The notes under the pieces: generated by a model
What the model was told of the DNA's origin: nothing
Seen by the model: the letters and a program-made list of their open reading frames with translations, nothing else
Database searches by the model: none
Shown: positions 11,661 through 22,326 of the stretch, one piece after another
Layout: each line of letters begins with the position of its first letter
Numbering within the stretch: position 1 is the stretch's first letter
Assembly (NCBI RefSeq): GCF_000764305.2
Contig: NW_025935231.1
Coordinates: forward strand, 248,001 to 312,000
Source: Hyalella azteca
Taxonomy: Eukaryota; Arthropoda; Malacostraca; Amphipoda; Hyalellidae
DNA length: 64,000 nucleotides
Direction: 5' to 3'
Made by a program: the position numbers and the translations under genes

Positions 11661-12139
11661 ATTATTGAGAGTGTTTCACGACAGCGGAGTAATTATCTCA
11701 TTAGCCGCGACCCATGCTCAATCAGGCCAAACCACACTGGCCGTGAAATGGAAAAATTTGTAGCTCCATTTTACTCATTTTTACCAAGAGAATTGATACA
11801 GGATGTAAGCTGTTTGTCCATCTGCAATTAGTGTAATTGCATCTGTAAATTCCGGAATTAACAGTCCGTCTTGCTAATGATCAGTAGTTTTACTGGAGTA
11901 AATCCAGTAAGTAACTTACTAATGAAGTAATATACGGAGTAATACTAGCTACTTATAGGGGAATTGAAAACTTATGATCGAGGCTATCCTATCTAGAATG
12001 CCTTCTGGGCTCACGCATATAAGTTTTGGAACTACATCGACCAGCTCGATGAGGAACAAATAAGAAATATCAAAGACGATGAATTTGGAATACCAATTTC
12101 GTAAAAGAGCTACTATTTGAAGGCACGTGTTGTTCTCAC
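11661..12139 (-). other. Intron of the EXD1-like gene
   Basis: Unique AT-rich intron between the 100-bp array and the donor CAG|GTGAGA at 12139. No further exon seen. Confidence 0.6.
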
Positions 12140-13231
12140 CTGAGTGTCGAAGACATTCTTGAGGACGAGGTGTGCCTGGTGCAGCAGCAGGTCCTGTAGA
12201 TTACGTGCATCGTGCACCACGATCTCTACGCCAGGGTCCTCTAGCACGTGTCCTAAATATCTGATGCCTGCCCCTGAGACACGTGGCAGCTGAGGCTCGT
12301 CTTTTGTATAATCTTGGCTGGCTACGAAAATGTCGCTTACATTCGAAGAACAATCGCTCCTTTCGTTTTTTATTTCAATGTGACGGCCTGGCTCTTCACT
12401 TGTTACTTCAGCTCTAGATCCACGAACATCGCCAGCAGCATCCCGTACCCCATTGACAGGCCCAGTTACATTTCCAGCAGCATTAAGTCCTCCATTGACA
12501 GGCCTATTTATATTTCCAGCAGCATCAAGTACTCCATTGACAGGCCTATTTACATTTCCAGCAGCATCAAGTACTCCATTGACAGGCCCATTTACGTTTC
12601 CAGCAGCATCACGTACTCCATTGACAGGCCCATTTACATTTCCAGCAGCATCAAGTACTCCATTGACAGGACCATTTACATTTCCAGCAGCATCACATAC
12701 TCCATTGACAGGCCCATTTACATTTCCAGCAGCATCACATACTCCATTGACAGGCCCATTTACATTTCCAGCAGCATTAAGTCCTCCATTGACAGGCCCA
12801 TTTACATTTCCAGCAGCATCACATACTCCATTGACAGGCCCATTTACATTTCTAGCAGCATCAAGCACTCCATTGACAGGTCCATTTACAGTTCCAGCAG
12901 CATCAAGTACTCCATTGACTGGCCCATTTACATTTCCAGCAGCATCATGTACTTCGTTCACAGGTCCCCGGGGAGCGTAAGCAGAGTCAGACGCAACATC
13001 TTCTGCCACATTATGGGCAGCTGCACCTACACCAGCAGCACGTGGTTCGTCTCGTTTGCCACGCTTCTTGTCCGTCCCGAACAACAGCGCTTGCAGCCCG
13101 ATGGTGGCGACGTCGAAGAGGTAGACGGTGTGGGTCGTGGCAACCACGAGCCAGGCAAGCGCGCCCCACCTGCCCAGGCGCTCGCCCACCGGCGCTACAC
13201 CAACGCGCTCCTCGCTCATAATTGCCACCAC
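12140..13231 (-). CDS. EXD1: EXD1-like exon carrying the split exonuclease-like domain
   Basis: 364 codons from the acceptor CCATGTGTGCAG to the donor CAG|GTGAGA, phase 0 at both ends. It opens VVAIMSEERVGVAPVGERLG and RWGALAWLVVATTHTVYLFD (first strands of the nuclease fold). After a basic linker come 13 tandem 14-residue units, then an acidic stretch, and the fold resumes with GIRYLGHVLEDPGVEIVVHD and LVLKNVFDTQ. In active DEDD nucleases motif I is D-x-E; here the matching position reads AIMSEE, so the aspartate is absent while the second-motif HD remains. This resembles the inactive EXD1 family. The repeat may be translated, since the frame stays open through all units. Confidence 0.75.
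12420..12970 (-). repeat. Coding 42-bp minisatellite (14 aa x 13)
   Basis: Thirteen units with consensus GPVNGVLDAAGNVN on the minus strand. Variation is mostly at position 7 (L, C, R, G) and at unit edges (R for G). No unit has a stop or frameshift. Because 42 is a multiple of 3, long frames also appear antisense and are not evidence for other genes. Confidence 0.95.
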
Positions 13232-13248
13232 CTGCACACATGGCAAAT

Positions 13249-13740
13249 GCACGATCAAGAATTTCATGTTGATTTGACGTGCTTTCAAAACTAACTACGG
13301 TACACGTAGAGTCCTCAATAAACGTGATGAGCACGGTCAAGAATTTCATGTTAATTTGGCATGCTTTCAAAACTAACTACGGTACACGTAGAATACTCAA
13401 CGAAGGTGATGTGCACGGTCAAGAATTTAAAGTTAATTTGGCGTGCTTTCAAAACTAACTAAGGTACTCGTAGAGTTCTCAATAAACGTAATGTGCACGG
13501 TCAAGAATTTCATGCTAATTTGGCGTGCTTTCAAAACTAACTACGGTAGACGTAGAGTACTCAATAAAAGTGATGTGCACGGTCAAGAATTTCATGTTAA
13601 TTTGCTGTGCTTTCAAAACTAACCACGGTACACGTTGAGTCCTCAATAAACGTAATGTGCACGGTCAAGAATTTCAAGTTAATTTGCCGTGTTTTCAAAA
13701 CTAACTAAGGTACTACAGGTAGTGTTCTCAACGAACGTGA
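13249..13740 (-). repeat. 82-bp tandem repeat beside the 13231 acceptor
   Basis: GCAC(G)GTCAAGAATTTCATG recurs at 13249, 13331, 13412, 13495, 13577 and 13659, periods 81-83. The array starts 18 bases upstream of the acceptor of the large EXD1-like exon. Confidence 0.9.
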
Positions 13741-14179
13741 TAGTCAATTTGCGGTCTGTAATTAATGGGTTTAGCTTGAAACACATCAGTGATCAACTGA
13801 CGGACTTACTAACTCGTAATTATTTTCTATAGTACGACCCCCATGAATGTAATCATGTCCAATTAAATGTTGAAAAGACGGCAGGCTTTGAAATAAAAAA
13901 GTGATCTTTTGATTAGAGCGTCAGTCATTTGACTCCATTTATATTATACTGTACAGAACGTAGTTTGAGGGTGAATTGGTTAATAACTGAGTTATGAAAG
14001 TTATTGGAAGTTAGAGTGAAGGTGTTGAGAAGGCTATAGTAATTTGGGGTGAAAGTGCGTAAAGCTTGTATGGGACGCGAGACCGTGAAACCAAGGGTTG
14101 TTCTCGAGACCAAGGGTTTGTTTATAGCTTGGAATGCTCCTAGGTATTGAAAGGATGACTCTGGCACAATTTGAAACCG

Positions 14180-15190
14180 TTGCGGCGTCACTTCGAAGGG
14201 TATAGGCTTACTGTGGACGACACCAGCGTATATAAGCGCCCTAAAATTCGCGCCAAAAGTTGTTCTACTGTGGTAACCGTCACACCAATAGGTTTGCAGT
14301 TATCTCTGCAACCGCTTCGACCGTTGGGCGGAAGATCGCGAAATAACGGCCGCGCGAAACATCGAGTCATTCATACCACCACGACTCCGATATAACAACG
14401 TCAAAAATCTACAAGGAACGACTACGATATATTTATGTACGGTCACCATCAACACTCAGGCTGCGACTCAGCCGTGAGACAACGCGAGAGGCCACGAGAC
14501 GTCCAACGACTATAGTGCCGGCAATCGTGAAGATTCAAGTTTTAAGCACCGCGCAAGAATTATGTTTTCGGTACGGCCATAAGCACGGCATGGTCACAGT
14601 CATCGTCAGTAGCGGTACGGCCACGACCACCAGCAGCAGAAGCACGGAAATGAGTTTGGAATAAAATTATCGACGAGGAAGACTTCACCACTCACTATTC
14701 ACCGCGGTCGTTATAAAAGAACCTACGTCCAGACTGTCCGTGAGACCATTTATAACAGCGAGACACGAAGACGATGGAGAAAAACGACCGCGGGCATATG
14801 GGATGCGCGGCTACGGCAGCCGCTGGAAATACGGTCGCAACGTGTGCATGGGTTACGGTCGTTTATAAGTTTACAACAGCCGTACGACTCAACAGAACTG
14901 CAACGGATCAACGTTTCTGGTAAATAGAGAAATTTTGAATGAAGTTAACTGATAAATTCTCAATTTTAATTGTGTTCGGACTTCATTTTTCGTGTACTAG
15001 AAATTTTATTCAACGTAGGTTGTAAGCTTGAATTTTTCAATTTAGTATGAAATGTACCAGTGTCTCATTGCAACCCTCTCTCTACGATTTTTGCCGAAAC
15101 TTGTTCATACGAAAACTTACAAACGTGCCTTAAGTAAGCCACTACGGAAACCAACCTGAAAGAATTAAAGCAATTGGCAATCAAACAATT
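14180..15190. repeat. Dispersed repeat family B, copy 2 (LTR-like, intronic)
   Basis: Uninterrupted relative of 4985-6180: GCGGCGTCACTT, a TATATAAGCGCCC segment, GTTCTACTGTGGTAACCGTCACACC, and an end near TTAAAGCAATTGGCAATCAA. It lies in an intron of the EXD1-like gene. Confidence 0.7.
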
Positions 15191-15546
15191 AAACCCAAAG
15201 TCTTCAATATTGTTGTAAATTTACATACCAACGACCAAAAAATACTCTTTCATAAATTTTATGAGATGACACGTGGTGAATAGATATTTGAAAATCAATA
15301 TCGCGTCGTTCATAACTCTAACTCAACTGAGCCTTAGAAAAGCGAACTGATATTAATATTTTTGATGACATGTAGTCCAACGTTTAGCGAGCGGCATCGA
15401 GACATCTATGTTGCACAGGCCTGGATAGTAATCAAGGTTTGACCAACAAAATAAACCCATTCCAAAAGGCCAAAAGTCAACAGTCTTATATCACATCAAG
15501 TTTATTATGCAATGGAATAACGATCACGTAAAAGTTTGTCACTCAC

Positions 15547-15750
15547 GGCGTCGAAATACGAAGCGTCCATCGCGTCGATGATCGTCCACGAGTGTGGACG
15601 ACGCACACGGAGGACGGGGGGCGGCAGAGGAGGGCGTGGTTCATCGTCGTCCGTGTCGTCGTTATCATCGCTCGTGTCCATAAGATGAGGTCGAACCAAC
15701 TTCTTCATGAGCAGCGAGCGGCCGCGCTTCTCCTCGATCACGTTCGATTT
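15547..15750 (-). CDS. EXD1: EXD1-like exon: linker and start of the nuclease-like fold
   Basis: 68 codons between acceptor CTTGTGGCAG and donor GCC|GTGAGT, phase 0 at both ends. Starts KSNVIEEKRGRSLLMKK, continues through an Asp-rich and a Pro-rich linker, and ends RPHSWTIIDAMDASYFDA, the usual entry into the EXD-type exonuclease domain. Confidence 0.75.
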
Positions 15751-15764
15751 CTGCCACAAGAAAT

Positions 15765-15990
15765 GCATTAAGTTTATTTAATGAATAATTTTTGTTGATA
15801 TGGTCAATAAGACTACATGATGAGTAAAGTTTATTTAATGAATAATTTTTGTTAATATGGTCAATCAGATGACAGGATAAAATGAATTTAAATTTAAATT
15901 TAAGAAGGAATGCATTAAGTTTATTTAATGAATAATATTTGTTAATATGGCCAATAAGATGACATGATAAAATACATTTAAATTAAAATT
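15765..15990 (-). repeat. Tandem repeat beside the 15750 acceptor
   Basis: AGTTTATTTAATGAATAATWTTTGTTRATATGG occurs three times, starting at 15771, 15828 and 15918, with AATGCATTA at the start of two of them. The first unit begins within about 20 bases of the exon. Confidence 0.8.
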
Positions 15991-17195
15991 TAAAACGCCA
16001 AGTGAGCCTGCTTTTTGGATCAATTGGTTTAGACGATATTCAAAGCATATGATATATTAAAAATGAACTTTGAGGATAGACATATTAAAACATCAATATT
16101 AATCACAAAACAAATTTTCCCTTCTGGTATGTGCGAAGACAGACACATCATATTGAACTATAATTATCACAAATTCTATATAACAGAGAAAAAACACCAT
16201 GGGTGCATTAACATTTCAATTTTTACTGTGAATTCATTACAGACAAAAAAACTTTCTAGGTTTAATCATGAGCAGATAATTTTTTTTACCACATTCATGC
16301 AGGTAATGTCTTCAAGTTACAATTTACATGAAAAATCTAGTTTTGTCAAGGAAATATGAAAGCATTGATGGATATGGTACTAAAACAATTAATTGAGAAC
16401 TATAAAATCAGAGCTCTTAGGCTGCACTAGTAAATGAAGATTTGAGTTATACCTTGCATAGAATATAGCAAAAAATAAACATTGGTAAATCAAACAAGAT
16501 AAAAAGGTTTGGAAAGGCACTATTTCTAGTTTTAAAGCTTGTTACAATAGAATATGAAGTGATTAGAGTTTATGATTTGGCTCATGATTCTGGCTAAAGG
16601 CTCTATAACCAAAAATCATACATTAGCATAATCAAGGATTGGGTACGGTAATCAATGGCAGGATTTAAAATAAAACATTTCTCACATATTTGAGTGGGTC
16701 ATTTGCACGTCCGGCAATGAGAGTGTTAAAAGGATAGGGTAATCAATGGTTGGGTTTAAGACAAAACACTTCTCACATTAGGCATATATTTGCGGGGGTC
16801 ATTGGCACGCCTGGCGAGGAGTGTGACGCTGTCGATGTGTCGGTAATGGAGCAGCAACAAACCAACTCTCTTGATACCAGTTGCTGGGTTGCTGGCCTGT
16901 CACAAAAAACATTACATGACCGTTTTCTTTTTACTACATATTAAGCCTGACTTAACATAGTAAAAAGCCAGCACTATGTTTTTCTGTGCAAAAACACAAA
17001 TACATAAGAATTTTATTGCAACCAATATGATTTCTTTGAAACATGTCAGTTGATTCTAATAGACATTAATATTAATTTCAAAATTTGTTTTAAATCTACA
17101 AAAATCAACTTATGGGATATTCTCAAGCTTCAAGCACAGTTCTAAATCACTAATGGTACTGACGTCAATGAAGAAGTTCAAAGATTCTAGATTAT
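15991..17195 (-). other. Intron of the EXD1-like gene
   Basis: AT-rich. Contains a two-copy tandem segment at about 16640-16810 (GGGTA(C)GGTAATCAATGG.. CATTTGAGTGGGTCATTTGC and its diverged repeat). No exon recognised. Confidence 0.55.
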
Positions 17196-17545
17196 AATGA
17201 TACCTCCTCTAGACCAAGGCAGCCGCAATGATGCAACATCCAGCAGGCAGATGTACGTAACCAATGTAGGAGCCTTCTTTTATATAACATTTTATATAAT
17301 ATATATGCATATATATGTATATCTATATGCATACCGGTATATATGTATATCTATATATGTATATGTAAGATCTTCCTCTGCTTTTATATAATACATCATG
17401 CATCCGACCTTCTTTTATATAATATGATAAAAAAGAAGGTATAATAATACCTTCTTTTATATAATACCTCCTCTAGACCAAGGCGGCCACAATGATGTAG
17501 CATCCAGCAGATGTAGCCAATGTAGGAGCCTTCTTTTCCCTGCAC
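17195..17545 (-). repeat. Partial duplication of the LSM-like exon and its donor
   Basis: Segment 17199-17275 repeats the second half of exon 17581-17468 including GGTCTAGAGGAG|GTAT. A four-base insertion and substitutions move its frame to a stop (GCTGCCTTGGTCTAG). A (TA/TG)n microsatellite at 17285-17370 lies between the copies, and TTCTTTTATATAATA recurs four times. Confidence 0.75.
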
Positions 17546-17581
17546 CAACACCTGCCATCCCAGAACGCACGACCCCAGTGA
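17468..17581 (-). CDS. EXD1: EXD1-like exon: LSM-like segment
   Basis: 38 codons, phase 0 at both ends, acceptor GCAACTTGCAG and donor GAG|GTATTA. Reads SLGSCVLGWQVLVQGKEGSY and IGYI..HCGRLGLEE, resembling the strand-turn-strand of an LSM fold (V-x-V-x-x-x-E-G-x-x-x-G-x-I). Vertebrate EXD1 has such a domain at the N-terminus. Confidence 0.6.
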
Positions 17582-18173
17582 CTGCAAGTTGCAATAATTC
17601 AATAATATAATTAATAATAATAATTCAATAATAATAATAGAACTTGCCGTAACACATTGTTATACAGAAACATGGCCACACTTGTCATGAGTTCAGTCTA
17701 TTGAGAAGAATACAAATTCAATCAGGGTGATAATTATATTTATGAGAGCATGAATGTTAATAAAAAATGAATGACATATGTACACAGGAATGCATTTATC
17801 AAGGAATTTAGAAGGAGTGATGAGATATCTTGAATGTTGACAGTTAGAAAACCATAATTAAATTCAAATTAAAAATTCGACATACCTGCTAAATCATAAC
17901 AAAGTAAAATTGCATCACTTGTTACTTCCAAAGTATAACTCAAGAGAAACTATGGTTAGTCTCCACATGACAATTACTTGAATAACAACACATCTATATG
18001 AGTGATTTAAATCTTGGAATGAGTGATGAATGTAATTCAAATTATAAATACAGTGACTAAACTATCTAACAGAGCAATTTAAATGATTGTGAATGAGATC
18101 AGATATAAGATGCATAAATTCTACATAGAAGGAATACCACTACAGATGAGCACTAACAAGAAGCTGCCCAAAC

Positions 18174-18212
18174 CTTGTTACCACAGGCCTGATGCTGACT
18201 GGAACCCAATGG
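18174..18212 (-). CDS. EXD1: Possible 13-codon exon of the EXD1-like gene
   Basis: PLGSSQHQACGNK between acceptor TTTCTAACTTGCAG and a GTTTGG donor, phase 0 at both ends. Supported only by splice signals and phase. Confidence 0.35.
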
Positions 18213-18310
18213 CTGCAAGTTAGAAAGTTGAACTAAGCCGGCCTGATGCTGACTAAAACCCAATGGCTGCAAGTTAGAAAGTTGAACTAAGCCAGACAGA
18301 AGCTGGCATG
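18187..18310 (-). repeat. 54-bp tandem duplication of an acceptor region
   Basis: GCCTGATGCTGACT..CCCAATGGCTGCAAGTTAGAAAG occurs at 18187 and 18241, with a degraded third copy at about 18294. Each full unit carries the TTTCTAACTTGCAG acceptor and the first codons of the small exon. Confidence 0.85.
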
Positions 18311-19081
18311 TACCCAATGAAGTTTATAGGAACTTTAGTAGCAGAAACAAAAGCTTACATAAAACTAGGTGCAGGAGCTAGTAGCTATTGTATACCTATA
18401 TAACTAAAAAAGATAGAAACTGACATGAAAATAATGAGCAGGAGCAAGAAGATGACATGAAATCAAAGAGCGTGAGAAATACCTATAAGGTATGTTTTAA
18501 AAGTACCTAGGTACCTTTGGATATAATAAAGATATTTTTTCCCAGTAATAATATATCCACAAGAAAGGTCTTGCATTTCTCTATTTCTCTGCTTAATTTA
18601 CAATAATATTGAGGCATTTGTTGTATCTTGTGACCAGCTTTGTATGCCATCATCAAAGAAGTTTGCTGCCTGATAAGGCAAAGTTGTAAGCAATGCACTT
18701 CACTTATTTGGTTATATGAATATCAAATGATTAGAAATCTTCAGCAGAGAAGCTGTATTACGGCATGCACTTCGCAGTCATTGGGATTCTTAATAGGTGG
18801 ATGCACTTTAATTCATGTAAATAGATGTAGACTTAATTGGATGGCTCTGTTATGGCACCTGTCTTCCCAACAGATGTAGCTACACAGTGAAAATACGTGA
18901 AATGGCGGCGGCAGTACTAGAAAACAGTACATATGTTAAACACAAGCTTTGTAGCATGCATTCATCTAAAGAGCAGAACCCAGAAACTTGCATGAAATTA
19001 AAAAGCAGAAGTAAAACATTGAAAGGAAACTAAAGAGCAGAAGCAAAACATTGACATGAAACTAAAGATCACAGCACTAAC

Positions 19082-19315
19082 CATAAGCTGGGTCATAGAA
19101 AGCTGCAGTGGAGGCTGCATTTGGAAGCCAGGAGGGGCAGTCTGGACCAACTGAGTAATGCGACTATGTGATGTGCCATGAGGGACTAGTGCTGTACTCT
19201 CATTCTCCCTTGGCTCACTCCAGAGCATTAATGACTTGCTTATAGGTTTTAATGGCAGCTGCATTGTAATTGGTTCATACACTCTATTATTGTTATCACA
19301 GATGCACACAGTTAG
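19082..19315 (-). CDS. EXD1: Possible upstream exon of the EXD1-like gene
   Basis: 78 codons open between acceptor AATCAAAGAAACAG and donor ATG|GTTAGT, phase 0 at both ends like the rest of the gene. Reads LTVCICDNNNRVYEP at its start and ITQLVQTAPPGFQMQPPLQL near its end. No domain recognised. It ends about 740 bases short of the VMA21 stop, so it is near the 5' end of this gene; an internal ATG (ITMQLPLKP) could be a start. Confidence 0.45.
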
Positions 19316-20054
19316 CTGTTTCTTTGATTAACAACTATGGGTACATTTGATACAGCTATTTTCATGGAAGTATTACAAACAATAACTACATTCTTTGCCC
19401 ATCTGCACGAAATGTTTTAGCATTGAATTAATTTCTGAAGCAACTTTTGGCTGGTCATTTAGTTGCTTAATGATGCCATCCTTTGATCATAATGATAATG
19501 ACCTTAATGAGCATTTGAGATAGTTGCACAGCAATTAAAATTGAATTCAACAAAAAATTTTATCAATTAATAAATCAATCAAATAATAAATACACAAGTT
19601 AAATACATAAATCAAATATTACTCTGTATGTCTCAGAGCAGACCAGAATGAATTAAGTTGTTAAAATGGAGTAAAGACAATCAAACAAAATTGTACATTT
19701 TCTTGTAATATTTTTAATATTTTCTCTCCATTCTTAGAATAATAAGATGTAACATATTTAATTAAATTAGAGCAGAATCAACAATGTTGGAAAGAAGAAA
19801 TGAATCAAGCAATATATTCATACTTCCTTCTCTGTAAATATGTATACATCTATTTAAAGATCTTCTTTAAATTGAACTTAACAGTCACAAGAGGAAGAAA
19901 TACATTTATATTCTGAACTAAATCATGAGATGATTGGTAAAAGTTGAATTCATATGAAAGTTGATAGACCTATCACAAATGTACATCTATTCACACCAAT
20001 TATATGCGTATATAGCTATAACAAAATGGAATGGAAAATAATATTTTAGAATAT

Positions 20055-21279
20055 TTAGTCTAATTTGTCAGGTTTCTTTTCCCCCGACTTGACTGCTCTA
20101 TATATGAAGACACCAAGCAGGACATGTAGCAACAGCACCGCAGCAACAGCCGCCCAAACATTGGCCAGCGTCTCAGTGAGACCCAGCACACCTGAACACA
20201 ATTACATGATTTCAGGGCTGGAATATAACCTTCAAAGGGATTGTTATTATACACCTTTCACTTTTAGATATTTTTAGCGCATTTTATCGTTTATGGAAAA
20301 AATGCCCTATTGTGCTCGTCATGTCCGTCCGTCCGTCTGTCTGTCTGTCTGTCCATCTGTCTGTTTGTGTCTTCACGTTTTTGTCAATGAGAAAATGTGC
20401 TCTCTGTCACTCGCTGTCACTCGAGTGCTGAGTTATATTTTTTCATTTGAAAGCATTGTACTTTTCATCAGCTTATCCCATATTTAATTAACATGTGGAT
20501 TATCATTATCATAAATAATGATTAATTGGTAAAATTAATATAGGTATAGTTAGGGTACCGTATGTATATGAATTCTTCTCAGTCAAAATTTATTTAATAT
20601 ATGTATATACAGTAACTAAGTATTGTATGGTGTAAGGACCTGTCTTAGTAATAAATTGTCATCTCAAAAATTATTACATCTATTCATTTGCAATTAGACT
20701 AGTGAAATATTAAAAACTGCCATTATCAGCTTCACTGGATGCTTACCCACAAAAATGTAAGACTTCCCAAAAAGGAAGAGCCCCACGGGTGTGAGAATAA
20801 GGAGGAGCACAATGGGTAAGACAGCCTGAAGCAATGAAGCTTCTGTGGGACCCTGTTAATGGTTCATAAAAATTAAGGCTTTCAGCATATGTTATAAATG
20901 CTTCCGTCCCAAATTTTACATTTGGTTAAATGCTGTTCTTTTCATTAAAAAGTTAATATATGAATGTAAATATTATGTCTAACATTTTATTTTCATAAGG
21001 TGTAAAAACTGCAATATAGACATTTTATTTCCTATCAAAATGCAGTTTAATACACTAAATTTGTGAAAGATTGCTTGGTTGAAACCATTATTGTGAGCTA
21101 TAAATAATCTTTTCACTGTTATGTTGCAATGTTAGATAATAATTTATCAGTAATAATAATAAAATTTAAAGGTGTGAAATAATATTTCAGATTTATGATT
21201 TAGGTTATGTTCTTACCTTGTCTCCTAAGAAGCTGTCACTGTTAATAACAGAAGAAATTTTCTTGTTTGACATTGCCAT
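20055..21279 (-). CDS. VMA21: VMA21, V-ATPase assembly factor (three exons, complete)
   Basis: Join of 21279-21217, 20852-20747 and 20191-20055 on the minus strand: 306 nt, 101 codons plus TAA, the same length as human VMA21. ATG at 21279 has A at -3 and G at +4; a second in-frame ATG is two codons on. The protein has two hydrophobic segments: ASLLQAVLPIVLLLILTPVG in exon 2 and WAAVAAVLLLHVLLGVFIY in exon 3, separated by FGKSYIFVGVLGLTETLANV, which matches the SYIFEGxLG loop of the family. The C-terminus is polar and lysine-rich (SGEKKPDKLD), with K at -3. VMA21 resides in the ER and chaperones assembly of the V-ATPase membrane sector. All splice sites are canonical (GTAAGA, GTAAGC; CAG acceptors). 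Confidence 0.93.
20290..20480. repeat. Dispersed repeat family C, copy 1
   Basis: Contains TTTATGGAAAAAATGCCCTA, a GTCC/GTCT microsatellite, CTTCACGTTTT and GAGAAAATGTGCTCTCTGTCAC. The same order recurs at 23745-23905 and 46597-46745. Located in VMA21 intron/exon-3-upstream DNA. Confidence 0.75.
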
Positions 21280-21892
21280 TATTGGTTCTATTTATTAGAA
21301 TAACAAATATCTAATCAATTCTGGAAAGGCAACATTAAATTTATTTATATTCAAAAAAGACAAATGGAAATATTATGGATAATACTGCCACATTTTAGTC
21401 TAGCTAACCAAATAAACTCTTCTCCATAGTTGATAAGTTTTTCAAGAATTAGTTCACGTTTTTTAAGAACATTTTTGAAAACTTTTGGGTCTATGCTGAA
21501 TAACAACAATTGATCAAGAATCTCCGAATTGATATGAATATATTATCCAATGTAATCGTAAATACAAAATTTTGTCAACAGGCATATACTTTTCCTTATC
21601 TTCAGGTTGAATTTGGTCAAAGCTCATAGCCCAACAAAGATTTTTCAAGACCTCAATAACAAACCTAAAAATATTAATTAGGCTATGCACTCTACTCTTT
21701 CTTGTGTAGTTAATACTTTCTTCCTGAAAGCACATATAATATTTTGGGTATTCTCAATGCTTTAATTGCTTTTCATATTGAAATGGATGCCTACAAATTT
21801 TCATTTCCCTAGTACCTTTAATATATTTGCACTCATTCTTAAAGATCCAGTTGCAATTTGTGATTGAATCAAAGGCACTTGTGATATATATA

Positions 21893-22233
21893 CAGTGGGG
21901 GGAAATAAATATTCGTACACTTGAAAAATCGTAATCATTGGTCGAGACGTATAGAAATAGACTGGTGTCTGTTGAGCTGAATAAAGGTTATTCAACCAAG
22001 TATTAAATTAAAATAATGCGGATTTATTGTTTTGTACGAATACTTTTTTCACCCCGAAAAGTGAACATGTTGCATTGTTTTTTGTTGCATTGAGATTTAA
22101 TTTCTTTTGATAGTATTTTTGAATACTATGCGTCTCTATACATAATTTAAATCACTTTTCATGTTAAGTTTGTGTACTTACATACATTAAAATATGATTT
22201 TTCAAGTGTACGAATATTTATTTCCCCCCACTG
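21893..22233. mobile_element. Tc1/mariner-type MITE, 341 bp
   Basis: Ends are inverted: CAGTGGGGGGAAATAAATAT and its complement ATATTTATTTCCCCCCACTG, extending about 40 bases each. Flanked by TA on both sides (21891-21892, 22234-22235). CAGTG termini and TA target duplication are standard for Tc1/mariner elements. No transposase. Confidence 0.92.
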
Positions 22234-22326
22234 TATATATAAGATTGTTTGTACAGGTTACCTACCTAGACTACCAAAACTACTTGTAAAGAGGTATCAA
22301 AAGAGACATGTCTGCAAAGTCTCGAA

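Larger units (their letters stand above)
9756..19315 (-). other. EXD1: Gene locus: EXD1-like (LSM segment + 3'-5' exonuclease-like domain)
   Basis: Minus-strand gene rebuilt from splice sites: 19315-19082, 18212-18174, 17581-17468, 15750-15547, 13231-12140, 11292-11149, 10396-10214 and possibly 9845-9756. Every recognised internal exon is phase 0 at both ends. Order of motifs: LSM-like segment (KEGSYIGYI..GLEE), WTIIDAM..YFDA, VVAI..GRWGALAWL..VYLFD, a repeat insertion, YLGHVLEDPGVEIVVHDARN..LKNVFDTQ, AAEIYL..LRRN, FFERPMSEETLESLA. This order is that of EXD1, described in insects and mouse as a catalytically inactive nuclease fold acting as an RNA adaptor with a Tudor partner in piRNA production. 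The 5' exon with the start codon was not identified. A related exonuclease-domain protein such as another EXD paralogue is the alternative. Confidence 0.7.

Noticed and set aside
12314..13294. Long plus-strand frames across the 42-bp repeat (up to 326 codons)
   Set aside because: They are antisense shadows of an in-frame repeat whose minus strand carries the exonuclease-like domain and splice sites.
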